Shown piece after piece: positions 1 to 11,645 of a stretch of DNA of 64,000 bases. How positions within the stretch are numbered: the first letter of the stretch is position 1; the number at the start of each line of letters is the position of its first letter. Position numbers and translations under genes: made by a program. The DNA is taken from contig NC_058523.1 of the NCBI RefSeq assembly GCF_904849725.1, forward strand, positions 112,160,189-112,224,188, read 5' to 3'. Source of the DNA: Hordeum vulgare subsp. vulgare (Eukaryota; Streptophyta; Magnoliopsida; Poales; Poaceae). A model generated the notes under the pieces. It was not told where the DNA came from. It saw only the letters and a program-made list of their open reading frames with translations, and ran no database searches.

Positions 1-2164
1 GGAGATGTTCTCTATGTGTAAATTGCTTGTAACGATGCGTAGAATCACGTGAACCTATTTGTTTTGCTGTTTAACAAATAATTAAACATGTTAGTTCAGA
101 TCTGGACAGAATTATAAATTAACTTGTGAGGTCATGTCGGAGATGCTATATGTCATTTCCGACCTCATTTAAAATGCCTAGATAGGTAGTTTAATTATGC
201 TTCACCTCTTGCCATGTTTAACCACATTTAATATTGTCATGTATCTAATCAGGATAGAACTAAATAAGTCGTATGTGGAGTTTCGTCAATATGCAACTCG
301 TTGCATATTGAACTTCACTTAATGTGTAGTGTTTGGTTGTCGTGCATTGTCATGCCGTGACTTGCTTGTATTCAGCCTGCTCATGCATCATATGTGCGTG
401 CATCGTGTGGTGAATATCGTGTGTTGATTCTTGTTTCCGGTTTGCTTCGTCTCGTTAGAGTTCCGCAAGCGTGTCGGATTGTGAGGACCCGTTCGACTAC
501 ATCGGTTCGTCTGCTTCACGGAGGCATTCTTCTTCCAAACGGGATCTCAGGCAAGATGACCATTTCCCCAGATACCATTACTATCATTGCCATGCTAGTA
601 TTACCGTTTCTATCGATTATGTCTCGTTGCTTACCACATGTTATATACCAGCCTCTCAACAATGCCATGAAAACCTTCAACCTGTTCAACCTAGCAAACC
701 ACTGATTGGCTAAGTTACCGCTTGCTCAACCCTGTGTTAGCGTTGCTAGTTGCAGGTGCAGTTGCTTCCATGTGATAACATGGGTTCCTTGTTATATCAC
801 CATATTAATGCTATTATTTTAATGCACCTATATACTTGGTAAAAGGTGGAAGGCTCGGCCTTTCTAGCCTGATGTTTTGTTCCACCTTTGCCCCCTTAGT
901 TTCGGCTACCGGTGTTATGTTCCATATTTGAGCGCTCCTAACACGATCGGGGTTGTTATGGGGACCCCCTTGATAATTCATTTTAGATTAAGACTGGTCT
1001 GGCAAGGCCCAACTTTGGTACTACATTTTCCTAAACACCTAACAAAATTGCATAGGGACTTTCCGGACCCCGAGGATAATTTAATCAACCCCGGGCTAGT
1101 GCTCCTCATGAGTGTTGGTCCAAACTAGTAGACTACGGGGCCACCGCGGGGAACCCGAGGTTTGGTTCTCCTAGTGTGACCCATCCGTCGTGTCCTGAGA
1201 ACGAGATACGCGACTCCTATCAGGATCGTCGACACGTCGGGCGGCCTTGCTGGATTAGTTTTACCTTTGACGAAATATCTTCTGCATCGAGATTCCGGTG
1301 ATGCTTTGGGTAATCTCAGAGTTGAGGTTTTCCACTAGGGAATCTGACGATATCGCGAGCTTCGTGGTTGAGGATTTCTATGCGGCTTGTGGTAATTTGT
1401 GATGGACTAGTTGGAGCAACCCTACAGGGTTAAATCTTTACGGAAAGCCGTGCCCGCGGTTATGTGGCATCATGGAAACTTTGTTTAACACTGGTTCTAG
1501 AGAACTTGAAGTTAACTTAATTAAAACATGCCAACTGTAGGGTTATGTCTGACGTAGGTAGGTGTTCAGGATCATTCATTTGATCATCAGTAGTTCACAT
1601 CCGTTATGTGTAGTTCTTCCCCCCTCTTATTTCTAATACTCGTAAGTTTAGCCAACTCATATATGCTTAGCCGCTGCTACAACCTCACCACTTAACCATA
1701 CCTCGCCTAATAAGCTTTGCTAGTCTTGATACCTTTGGTAATGAGATTGATGAGTCCCCTGTGGATCACAGATTACTACAACACCAGTTGCAGGTACAGG
1801 TAAAGGTTACTTGACGCGAGCGCGTTGATTGTTCATCTGGAGTTGCTTCTTCTTCTTCATCATCATCGATCTAGGATGGGTTCCAGGCCGGCAACCTGGG
1901 ATAGCAAGGATGGACGCCGTTCTTCTTCTCTCGTTTGTTTTCGTCCGTAGTCGGACCCTGCTCTTATTCATGATGTTGACGTATTGTACTGTTATGACTC
2001 TGATGTAGCTTGTGGCGAGTGTAAGCCAATTCTATTATATATCTCTTCTTTTCAGTACATGTACTTGTAACGATATCCATTCTTGCGACGCGATGAGATG
2101 TGCTTCTATCCCTCACGAGGCCCTCGTGCCAAATTGAGGATAGGGTCGCATCTTGGGCGTGACA
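1..2164 (+). mobile_element. 3' part of a giant gypsy-type LTR (family B), cut by the window edge
   Basis: This noncoding block reads as the reverse complement of about 45354-47590 over nearly its whole length, so it is another copy of the same large LTR. Its right end is GGGCGTGACA at 2164, matching the inverted TGTAACGCCC-type end of the other copies. Orientation is taken from the complete copy at 45354-50172, where the promoter-like end lies on the opposite side; this copy therefore shows the 3' half of a plus-strand LTR. It interrupts the copia LTR that resumes at 2165 (taccg would be the start of a target duplication, but the partner is off-window). Whether it is a solo LTR or part of a full element cannot be seen. 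The small frames inside are not genes. Confidence 0.8.
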
Positions 2165-2682
2165 TACCGCTCAGCCAAGCGGTACTACCGCTTGTGCACA
2201 TGTTGAGTGCATAACGGTTGGATTTCCACGGACCTATTTAAGGGGGTCTTCTTCCCCAATTGTCCCTAACTACTAAGCTCATGTTCTTCCCCAATTGATG
2301 ACCTTCTTCGATCTTGCTAAGTCTCTATCCCTCCAATGATTATTGCTATTTCTTGAGGGAAAAGAGAGAAGATATCTAGATCCACGTTTCCACCAATCAC
2401 TTTCTCCTCTTTGTGAGGGGAACCCCTTGAATGTTGGTCTTGGAGTTCTTCGTGTTCTTCGCTCTTCCAATCATTTTCTTCCATAGCATTAGTTGTTGTG
2501 GTGAAAGTTGAGAAATGACTCCGGTACACTCTGTGTCCTTGACATTGCATCTGGTGCATAGGTTTAAGTTCTCCATGGTGATACGTGGAAGTGAAGTTTG
2601 AGAAGCTTATTACTCTTGGGTGTTTGAGCACCCAAGAGCTTGTTACTCTTGGGAGCCTTGGCGCCCTAGACATTTGGTGGTG
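2165..2682 (+). mobile_element. Copia (SIRE/Maximus-like) LTR, upstream block
   Basis: This block matches the second half of each 0.93-kb repeat unit downstream (for example 25705-26230): the palindromic AGCGGTACTACCGC motif, the phrase GACCTATTTAAGGGGGTC, and the ending GCGCCCTAGAC...GGTTGGTGGTG. It is the same LTR as 25272-28712, split by the Athila element at 2683. The 5-bp target duplication TGGTG (2678-2682 and 25272-25276) shows that the two blocks were once contiguous. Its own 5' end was lost where the family-B LTR inserted at 2164. No coding capacity. Confidence 0.75.
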
Positions 2683-4188
2683 TGATACGTCCAAAATGCA
2701 TCACCTTTTTGTATCATAATTTGTCTCTATTCATTGATATATTTCACATTATGATGATGTACTTATAGTGTTTTGGCTTATTTTACACAGTTTACAACTT
2801 AAAGGTGCCGAAACAGCAGACGCAGGATTCAGCGGAGAAAAAGCACAAAGAGTTGCAATATCAGAACATCTCCAACTGCGTTGAAAATTTGAGGGAAGAA
2901 GTTTCCAAACGGATCACGAAGACAGGCCAAAGAAGGGCCGAAGGGGGGCCACAGGTCACCCAGGTGACCTGCTGGCGCGGGGCCACCCTAGGCCATGCCA
3001 GGAGGCCGCCTGGGTGGTGGGTACCGCCTCCGGTGCTCTCCTTGGGCCTATATGTTCCTCTTGACCTAAAAGTAACGGGAATAGAAGAGATTTTGCGATT
3101 CTGCCGCGCTCCGTGGCGGAAACCTACAAAGAAGAAAAGACCTTTTCGGCGGGCAGATTCCGTCGGGGAGAATTCCTCCCGGCAGGGGAGATCGTCCTCA
3201 TTGTCATCACCATCGTCACGGGCATTATCGAGATCATCATCACCAACACAAGCACCATCTCCACCTTCATTCCATCTACTTCACCATTGCAATCGGAGTT
3301 GTACCTTGCACTATTCATCCCATCTACTCTACTGGTGTTGATTACTCTTTTGTGGTGAATGCTATTGAGTTTTTTTGGAGAATTATTGTTATGACCAGAT
3401 TCTTAATCATATTTTCATCACCTCTGATCATGATCTATTTTATGTCTTGTGAGTAGTTCCAATAGTTCTTGAGGACATAGGAAAAGTCTAAATGCTAGTA
3501 GTCATATGATGTTGAAGTAATATGTGTTGATTGATATTTAAGTTATGGTGTAATTCTTCTAGTGGTGTTATGTGAACGTCGACTACATAACACTTCGCCT
3601 TTTAAGGACCTAGGGGAATGCATCGTGTATAAAGAATGCTTATGGTGGGTTGCCGGAGTGAAAGAAACCTGAACCCCAGTTCGCATACTTTTGCATGAAG
3701 GAGTATTGGATCCTAAAGCCTATTGCCATGGTTAGGTTTTGCCTTAATTTCTCTCTTGTATTTGTGGACGCTTGCAAGAGGGATTAATCATAAGAGTGTA
3801 CTTGTCTTAGCCTAGACGGTGCACTAGTTAAGATCCACCCACATAACACTTATCAATACAAAACATAGTACTAGACAGAGTATGGCGAAAGCACTTGACT
3901 ATCTCTCCCGTGTGTCCTCAGGAATGCCTTTGTATTTATAATTTTAGTCCCTCGACTTATCCTTTGTGTTTAAAAGGATTGGGCCACTTTCTGCACCTCG
4001 GCACGATTTACTTTACTTGCATTTATTTCCTTGTTGCTTATACTAGAAAACCCATAAAAAGTTACCTTTCAATACTTGTAGTTATTCCTTTCTCAAGATC
4101 ACTTGTCAATACCTTCTGCTCCTCGTTAGGTTCGACACTCTTACTTATAAAAAAAACACGATAGATCCCCTACACTTGTGGGTCATCA
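2683..4188 (+). repeat. 5' LTR of the Athila-type element
   Basis: This LTR begins TGATACGTCC and ends GGGTCATCA. It matches 23756-25271 along its length with scattered substitutions and small indels. It holds an 18-bp palindrome AGGTCACCCAGGTGACCT at 2953-2970. The long chance frame at 2805-3341 lies in the LTR, is disrupted in the partner LTR, and is not a gene. Confidence 0.92.
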
Positions 4189-4199
4189 AGACCATTTTC

Positions 4200-4217
4200 T
4201 GGCACCGTTGTGGGGGA
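4200..4217 (+). promoter_or_regulatory. Primer-binding site, tRNA-Asp type (degenerate)
   Basis: TGGCACCGTTGTGGGGGA starts 11 bases after the LTR. It resembles the TGGCGCCGTTGCCGGGGA consensus of Athila-type elements, which is complementary to the 3' end of tRNA-Asp, with about three differences. The assignment rests on family knowledge and position. Confidence 0.6.
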
Positions 4218-4305
4218 GTGTAGCGCTATTGGTAAGTGAAATTGGTAAGGAAACCTTTACACTCTACGTGATGTTTTTGTTTTAGTGTTTCCACTTTTTG
4301 TCCCT

Positions 4306-5100
4306 ATGGACAACTCTGCTCTTGGTTTGTTGCTTGTGGGGAACCGCCCCAATGCTAATGTAGTGTAGAAGCCTCCCCCACCTACTGAAATTGTGCCCTT
4401 TAAAATACCAACTGGTATTATTGATTGTGTTTTGGCTAATCGATATGCAGGAGATAGACATCCAGGTGAACACTTGTTATATCTTTCACAACTGTGCTCC
4501 TTATTTAAACTTGCAGGTACATCAATGGATTTTGTTATGAGAAAGCTATTCTCTCTATCATTAAAAGATAAGGCTTTGGATTGGTATAGGCTTCTTGATG
4601 ACTCTCATTTACTAAATTGGCAAGATCTTATGCCTCTCTTTTATGCAAAGTTTTATCCTCTTCATGAAATACATTAAGACATGAATTATATTTATAAATT
4701 TTGGTCTCATGACAGAGAAAGCATCGCTCAAGCTTGGGGGAGATTGAAGTCCTTAATGCTCAAATTTGCCAATCATGATCTCTCCAAAGAAATTATTCTC
4801 ACAATTTTTTATGCAAGGCTTTCTCGTCAAGATAAAGAGATGCTTGATGCTTCCTCTAGTGGGACATTCTCCAACAAAAGCACTCAAGCTAAGTGGGATA
4901 TTATTGAAAGGATCCATAAGAACACTGAAGACTGGGAGGTTGATAAAGGTATTGAACCCATTATAAATTATGAGCGTGATTAAATTGAGAAATATGTGAA
5001 AACGGAGTACTTCAATACTTTTTGCACTAAGATTGGTCTTGATTCCACGCTTCTAATTGATTTTTGCAAAGACTTTGCCTCTCATATTGACTCTTCTGAG
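4306..5100 (+). pseudogene. gag: Athila gag (capsid) remnant
   Basis: A start at 4306 opens a frame (MDNSALGLLL...) that continues in one reading frame through stops at about 4366, at 4676-4678 and at 4981-4983. The body has the retrotransposon gag helical domain: a stretch around 4540-4670 containing LKDKALDWYRLL, then FYAKFYPLHEIH just before the second stop and AQAWGRLKSLM after it. Such domains assemble the particle around the RNA. The single bases that make the stops look like recent decay of one long gag-pol frame, since the protease follows in the same frame. I chose 4306 because it is the first ATG after the primer site in that frame. Confidence 0.8.
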
Positions 5101-5169
5101 AAGAAGGAGGATCAACACCATTAACCTTTTAAGGAATTACCTGTTGATATTAATGTTGTTGGCCCTATC

Positions 5170-5940
5170 TTGCGTGTAGTTAAATATGAAAAGCCCCCTT
5201 TTCCCGCAAGGATGAGGGAGCATTCTTTTGTCACACGCATCCTGAATAAAAGTGAAAGAATGACTGATGAGCACGAGGACGTGATTAAAGTCGATCCTCA
5301 AGTTCCATTAGTCAAGGAAGTTGTTACTAGTAATATCGAGGATTCCAATATAATTTTTTGTGTTGTTTCCACTAACCTTGTTACAGCCAAGAATAAAGGC
5401 CCAATTTCAGGTACTCCCGATGTATCTGTTAAAATAGGAGATCATAATTATTATGGGCTATGTGATTTGGGATCCAGTGCTAGTGCTATTCCTTTTTCAC
5501 TTTATCAAGAGATTATGAATGAGATTCTACCATGTGAAATTGAAGAAGTTGATGTTACTATTCAGCTCGCAAACTAAGAAACTATCTCTCCTATTGGAAT
5601 TGTACAAGATGTTGAAGTTCTATGTGGAAAGGTAAAGTATCCTACCGACTTTCTAGTACTTGGTTCAGTACAAGATAGTTTTTGCCCTATTATCTTTGGT
5701 AGGCCTTTTCTCAAAACTTGTGGAGCTATTGTAGATTGCAGGAAAGGAAAACTATCTGTTGAATTTAATGGTGAGCCATATGAATTTAAATTTTCTAAAT
5801 TCTTGAAGAAAACTCGTGGTACTGATCTACCTAGTAATGGTAAAATTATTGAAGAGATTGCTTCTTTTGCTATTCCTCCTAATGATCCTTTGCAGCAATT
5901 TATAGAAAACCACGAGAATAATACGCATATGCAGTAAAGG
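5170..5940 (+). pseudogene. Athila retropepsin (protease) remnant
   Basis: The frame carries a retroviral-type aspartic protease domain. The active-site region reads CDLGSSASAIP (about 5460-5492), where DLGS replaces the usual DTG/DSG; the flap-to-C-terminal region with PIIFGRPFL (about 5690-5715) follows. A stop at 5575-5577 lies between them, and the frame resumes immediately after it. This enzyme would cut the gag-pol polyprotein. It sits between gag (same frame) and RT (different frame). From about 5940 to 6476 the sequence looks like degraded PR-RT linker, with stops and frame changes and no clear motif. Confidence 0.8.
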
Positions 5941-6476
5941 AATGAGCTATATGGCATATTCTTGAGACAACCTGCTATCGTGAAGCACAACCTTCCGGTT
6001 GAGCCTTTGGGAATTTTATAGAAACCAAAAGAAGACCTGGTGTTTATCTTAAACCTCTTCCCAGTACGCTTAAGTATGCTTATTTAGATGAAAATAAAGT
6101 ATATCATGTTATTATCAATTCTAACCTTTCAGGATATGAAGAAGAGGGATTATTGGAAGTCCTTCGTAAACACCGAGGCGCTATTGGTTATACCCTTGAT
6201 GATCTTAAGGGGATTATTCCATCTATTTGTTAGCATACTATCAATCTTGAGCCTGATGCTAAACCGGTTGTTGATCATCAACGACGGTTAAACCCAAAGA
6301 TGAAGGATGTTGTGAGGACCGAAATCCTCAAGCTTCTAGCCACATGTATTATCTACCCTATAGCTAATAGTAAGTGAGTAAGTCTAGTAAGTTGTGTTCC
6401 CAAGAAAGGAGGTACGACTGTGCTTCCTAACGTTCAGAATGAACTAATACCTCAATAAATTATTATTCGATATAGA

Positions 6477-7609
6477 ATGTGTATTGATTACACGAAGCTG
6501 AACAAGGCAACCAGGAAGGACCACTACCCGCGGTCGTTCATCGACCAAATGCTTGAAAGATTATCCAAAAACACTCACTTTTGCTATCTTGATGGGTATT
6601 TTGGATTCTCTCAAATTCATGTTAATACCGCCGATCAAGACAAGACCACTTTTACTTGTCCCTTTGGTACTTATGCTTATAGACGTATGCCTTTTGGTTT
6701 ATGAAATGCTCCTGCTACTTTTCAAAGGTGTATGTCAGCTATCTTTCATGGTTTTTGTGAGGAAATTGTTGAGGTCTTCATGGACGATTTCTCCGTCTAT
6801 GGAACCCCTTTTGACCATTGTCGCCACAAACTTAATATAGTTTTGCAGAGATGTGAGGAGATGAACTTGGTACTCAACTGGGAGAAGTGCCACTTCATGT
6901 TCAATGAGGGAATTTTTCTTGGCCACAAGATTTCTCAAAAAGGAATCGAGGTGGAAAGGGCAAAGGTTGAAGCAATCGAGAGAATGCCTTATCCAAAAGA
7001 CATCAGAGGTATTCATAGTTTCCTCGGTCATGCTCGTTTCTATAGGAGATTTAGTAAAGATTTTCTAAAACTTCGAAACCCCTTACTAACATTCTCCAGA
7101 AGGATATTCCTTTTGTTTTTGATGAAGATTCTAAGGAAGCCTTCGAAGTTCTTAAGAAAGCCTTGATAACCGCCCCTATAGTCCAACCACCTGATTGGAA
7201 ATTTCCTTTTGAAATCATGTGTGATAGTGGTGATTTTGCTATTGGAGCTGTGTTAGGACAAAGGGTTGATAAGAAATTGAATGTTATCCATTATGCTAGG
7301 AAAACCCTTGACACTGCTCAAAAGAATTACGATACTACCGAGAAAGAATTTTTAGCGGTAGTGTTTGCTTGTGATAAGTTTAGGCCTTACATTGTTGATT
7401 CCAAAGTCATCATTCATATTGATCATGCTGCTATTAAGTATCTTATGGAAAAAAGGATGCCAAACCAAGGCTTATTAGATGGGTCCTTCTTCTTCAAGAA
7501 TTTGATTTGCATATTGTTGATAAGAAAGGAGCAGACAACCTTTCCAGGATGGAGGACATACCACACGATCCCATTCCAGTCAACGATAGTTTTCCTGACT
7601 TACAGTTAG
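6477..7609 (+). pseudogene. Athila reverse transcriptase and RNase H remnant
   Basis: RT begins with MCIDYTKLNKATRKDHYPR (fingers), then FTCPFGTYAYRRMPFGL, a stop at about 6702, and on in the same frame to the catalytic FMDDFSVYG near 6775-6803, whose two aspartates bind the metals. Then come FLGHKIS and the connection region to about 7075. After a frame change, RNase H starts near 7163 with MCDSGDFAIGAVLGQ, then TTEKEFLAVVFACDKFRPY and [10 protein letters not shown], giving the D-E-D catalytic acids. These copy the element RNA into DNA and remove the template. At least one stop and two frame changes make it non-functional. The FMDDFSVYG form is typical of Athila rather than of chromoviruses. 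Confidence 0.88.
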
Positions 7610-8962
7610 CTGTTTTACAGGTGAAATCTAATTCAGATCCATGGTATGCACATTATGCTAACTTTATTGTTGCAAAGTTTTTGCCTCCAGGTTTAACATT
7701 CCAGCAGCGGAAGAAGTTCTTCCACGACTTGAGGTATTACTTTTGGGATGACCCACATCTTTTTAGAGAAGGTGCAGATGGAATTGTGAGGAGATGCATA
7801 CCGGAGCATGAGCAAAAGGAAATCTTGAGACAATGTCATGGCAGTCCTTACGGAGGACATCATGCTGGTGAGAGGACCCACACAAGGTTCTCCAATCAGG
7901 TTTTTATTGTCCTACTCTCTTTAAAGATGCTAGAAATTATGTTTTATCCTGTGATAAGTGCCAGAGAGTTGGTAATATTAGTAGGAGGAATGAGATGCCT
8001 ATGAATTATTCGCTAGTCATTGAGCCTTTTGATTGCTAGGGTTTTGATTTTATGGGTCCTTTCCCCCCTTCACACAAGTACACTCACATCTTAGTAGTTG
8101 TAGATTATGTGACCAAGTGGGTTGAAGCAATCCCCGCCAAAAGTGCTGATCACAAGACATCTTTTAAAATTCTCAAGGATGTAATCTTTGGTGTACCTAG
8201 GTACCTCATGACCGACGGAGGATCACATTTTACATACGGTGCTTTTAGAAAAGCTCTAGCCAAATATGATGTTAATCATAGAATTGCTTTACCTTACCAC
8301 CCTCAAACAAGTGGGCAAGTTGAGTTCACAAATAGAGAGCTCAAGTTGATCTTGCAAAAGACAGTGAACAGTTCTAGAAAGGACTGGTCCAATAAGCTAG
8401 GAGATGCGTGTGGGCGTATAGAACTGCTTACAAACATCCCATGGGGATGTCTCCGTATAAGATGGTTTATGGCAAGGCATGCCATCTACCTCTAGAGTTA
8501 GAGCACAAAGCTTTTTGGGCTGTTAGAGAGCTTAATGTTGATCCAAAGCTTGCTGATGAAAAGCGTCTCATGAACTTGACTTCTCTAGATGAGTGGAGAA
8601 GTGAAGCTTACGAGAGCGCAAAAATGTTCAAAGAAAAGGTAAATAAGTGGCATGACAAGAGAATTTTGAAACATGAATTTAATGTTGGTGACAAAGTTTT
8701 GTTGTATAGATCTCGTTTAATGTTTTATCCAGGTAAATTACTTTCCAAGTGGGAAGGACCGTACCATATCGAAGAAGTCTACCACTCCGGTGCAATCAAG
8801 ATTAATAATTTTGAAGGCACAAAACCACATGTTGTGAATGGGCAAAGACTCAAGCATTACATGGCTCGAGACCCCATCAATGTAGAGGTGGATGTGATAC
8901 AGGTAGCCACTCATGAAGAACATATTGCAACACTGTTTCAGACACCGACAGAAGCAGAATAA
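7507..8962 (+). pseudogene. Athila integrase remnant
   Basis: The N-terminal zinc-binding part appears as [17 protein letters not shown] (about 7830-7885), followed after a frameshift near 7900 by a CDKCQRVG segment. The catalytic core has all three acids: D in FDFMGPF (about 8043), D in LMTDGGSHF (about 8205) and E in VEFTNRE (about 8320). A further frame change near 8400 leads to the C-terminal part, [27 protein letters not shown] to 8962. Integrase joins element cDNA to the chromosome. A stop lies just before FDFMGPF. No chromodomain is visible at the C-terminus, in line with Athila-type elements. Confidence 0.87.
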
Positions 8963-9293
8963 GAAAAGGTATGAAATATAGTAAGGAAACTTCACGAGAA
9001 TCAATAAAAGTTTTGTATTATGCGTTTTTGCAAAATTAGGAAAATTCCGAGCCGAAGCGCAGCCGGAGAGGAGCTCCAGGTCACCCAGGCGACCTGCTGG
9101 CGCGGGCTAGCCCCTGGCCGCCTGGACCACACGGAGTTCATCTCCGACCCTACTTTGGCTTTTTACCTTCTTTTTGGTGCAGAAATGTTTCATATATATT
9201 TTCTCGGATCGTCCCGGCTTTGTATCTTGCGATTCCGTGCGTTTTCTTTTTGATATGTTTGTGCCAGGAGAACTTTCAACAAACTTAGGTACC

Positions 9294-9791
9294 ATGGCTT
9301 CCCCAAAATCTCCCAAGGACAAGTTCCTCGTCAACCCTTATCTCGCAGAGGTAAAGAGACACCCTCAAACCCTTTGGGTGGAGGATGGTGTCCTCCACAA
9401 AGAATATTTGAAGGGACCTATCAAGGAGTGGAGCACCAGGGCCAGGCTGGAAGAAGTGGAGCAAGAAGTCTTCAAGTACAAGTTGATGATCAAGCGTGGT
9501 GTAGAGGCCGACTGTCATATCATCACCGAGCTGAAGAGGGAACATGAGGAGGAAATGAAGGAAGTGTAATGAATCATATCCGCACTAGAAACCAAAGTGT
9601 TCGAGTTTCAAGGGCACATCTATGATCTTCAAACCCAGAACTAAGAGTATAAACTTAAGTTTTTGCACATAGGCTTATCTGCCGAAAGCAAGATCTTGGA
9701 GACTGACGAATCCAGTGTGGAGGGAGGACCTGTGCTATGGAAGCATTTTGAAAAGGATTACCTCAGGAACAAGAACAAGGATGAAGAGTGA
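9294..9791 (+). pseudogene. Third ORF downstream of integrase, coiled-coil protein of unknown function
   Basis: An ATG at 9294 starts MASPKSPKDKFLVNPYLAEV and continues with charged, heptad-like sequence (RARLEEVEQEVFKYKLMI, ELKREHEEEMKEV). Stops occur at 9567-9572 (two in a row) and near 9634, yet the same frame stays coding-like through ISALETKVFEFQGHIYDLQ and ESKILETDESSVEGGPVLW to a stop at 9789-9791, so the ancestral product was about 165 residues. It lies after integrase and before the 3' noncoding region, where Athila elements can carry an extra ORF. I see no signal peptide or membrane segment in this part, so I do not call it envelope. The function is unknown. Confidence 0.55.
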
Positions 9792-9965
9792 AATCTTCAT
9801 GGGTAATGGCATTCCCTTAGCTTGTTCCAAGCTTGGGGGAATGCCCGGTATATTTATTTTTTATCCTTTGCCTTTCGTGGTCAAGTTTAGTGGCGTATCA
9901 TGTCTAGGGAAGTTATCTTATGAAATATGTGTTTGCATTGAGGTCTATCACTCCTTTGTGGAGAG
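9792..9965 (+). other. Athila 3' noncoding region, first segment
   Basis: No gene is visible. It contains CCAAGCTTGGGGGAATGCCC at about 9828, close to the AAGCTTGGGGATGCC motif that recurs in the other Athila-like elements of this window. The host sequence stops at the GAGAG target site (9961-9965) and resumes at 17268. Confidence 0.6.
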
Positions 9966-11645
9966 TGTTGGAATTATGCCCTAGAGGCAATAATAAATAT
10001 AGTTATTATTATAATTCCTGTATCAAGATAATCGTTTATTATCCATGCTATAATTGTATTGAATGGAGACTCATTTACATGTGTGGATACATAGACAAAA
10101 CACTGTCCCTAGCAAGCCTCTAGTTCGCTAGCCAGTTGATCAAAGATAGTCGGTGTCTTCTGATTATGAACAAGGTGTTGTTGCTTGATAACTGGATCAC
10201 GTCATTAGGAGAATCACGTGATGGACTAGACCCAAACTAATAGACGTAGCATGTTGATCGTGTCATTTTGTTGCTACTTTTTTTCTGCGTGTCAAGTATT
10301 TGTTCCTATGACCATGAGATCATATAACTCACTAACATCGGAGGAATACTTTGTGTGTATCAAACGTCGCAATGTAACTGGGTGACTATAAAGATGCTCT
10401 ACAGGTATCTCCGAAGGTGTTCGTTGAGTTAGTATGGATCAATACTGGGATTTGTCACTCCGTGTGACGGAGAGGTATCTCGGGGCCCACTCGGTAATGC
10501 AACATCACACACAAGCCTTGCAAGCAATGTGACTTAGTGTAAGTTGCGGGATCTTGTATTAAGGAACGAGTAAAGAGACTTGCCGGTAAACGAGATTGAA
10601 ATAGGTATGCGGATACTGACGATCGAATCTCGGGCAAGTAACATACCGAAGGACAAAGGGAATGACATACGGGATTACATGAATCCTTGGCACTGAGGTT
10701 CAAACGATAAGATCTTCGTAGAATATGTAGGATCCAATATGGGCATCCAGGTCCCGCTATTGGATATTGACCGAGGAGTCTCTCGGGTCATGTCTACATA
10801 GTTCTCGAACCCGCAAGGTCTGCACACTTAAGGTTCGACGTTGTTTTATGCGTATTTGAGTTATATGGTTGGTTACCGAATGTAGTTCGGAGTCCCGGAT
10901 GAGATCACGGACGTCACGAGGGTTTCCGGAATGGTCCGGAAACGAAGATTGATATATAGAATAACCTCATTTGATTACCGGAAGGTTTTCGGAGTTACCG
11001 GGAATGTACCGGGAATGACGAATGGGTTCCGGGAGTTCACTGGGGGGGCAACCCACGCCGGGGAAGCCCATAGGCCTTGGGGGTGGCACACCAGCCCTTG
11101 GTGGGCTGGTGGGACAGCCCAAGAAGGCCCTATGCGCCATAGGAAGAAAATGAAAGAGAAAAAAGAGGAGGAGGTGGGAAAGGGAAGAAGGACTCCACCC
11201 ACCAAACCAAGTTGGACTCGGTTTGGGGGGGAGACCTTCCCCCCTTGGCTCGGCCGACCCCCTTGGGGCTCCTTGAGCCCCAAGGCAAGGCTCCCTCTCT
11301 TCCCCCTTTATATACGGAGGTTTTAGGGCTGATTTGAGACGACTTTTCCACGGCAGCCCGACCACATACCTCCACGGTTTTTCCTCTAGATCGCGTTTCT
11401 GCGGAGCTCGGGCGGAGCCCTGCTGAGACAAGATCATCACCAACCTCCGGAGCGCCGTCACGCTGCCGGAGAACTCTTCTACCTCTCCGTCTCTCTTGCT
11501 GGATCAAGAAGGCCGAGATCATCGTCGAGGTGTACGTGTGCTGAACGCGGAGGTGCCGTCCGTTCGGCACTAGATCATGGGACTGATCGCGGGACGGTTC
11601 ACGGGGCGGATCGAGGGACGTGAGGACGTTCCACTACATCAACCG
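9966..11645 (+). repeat. 5' LTR of the Angela/BARE element, 3' end deleted
   Basis: This LTR matches 15453-17135 but stops at ACATCAACCG and passes straight into the leader (CTAGGTTCATGCG). The partner LTR carries about 140 further bases to CCCCAACA. The U3 holds a perfect hairpin at 11261-11285 and a TATA element at 11307-11317. Confidence 0.93.
11307..11317 (+). promoter_or_regulatory. TATA element of the Angela/BARE 5' LTR
   Basis: TTTATATACGG lies in the position of the BARE-type LTR promoter. The 3' LTR has the better CTATATATACGG at about 16794-16805. Just upstream is an 11-bp inverted repeat (CCTTGGGGCTC, three-base loop, exact complement). Confidence 0.6.

Noticed and set aside
2805..3341. 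178-aa frame
   Set aside because: Lies wholly within the Athila 5' LTR; the equivalent stretch of the 3' LTR is interrupted. A chance LTR frame.
10931..11570. Plus- and minus-strand frames of 131-164 aa, repeated at 16436-17058
   Set aside because: Both sets lie in the Angela LTRs and reflect U3 composition, not genes.
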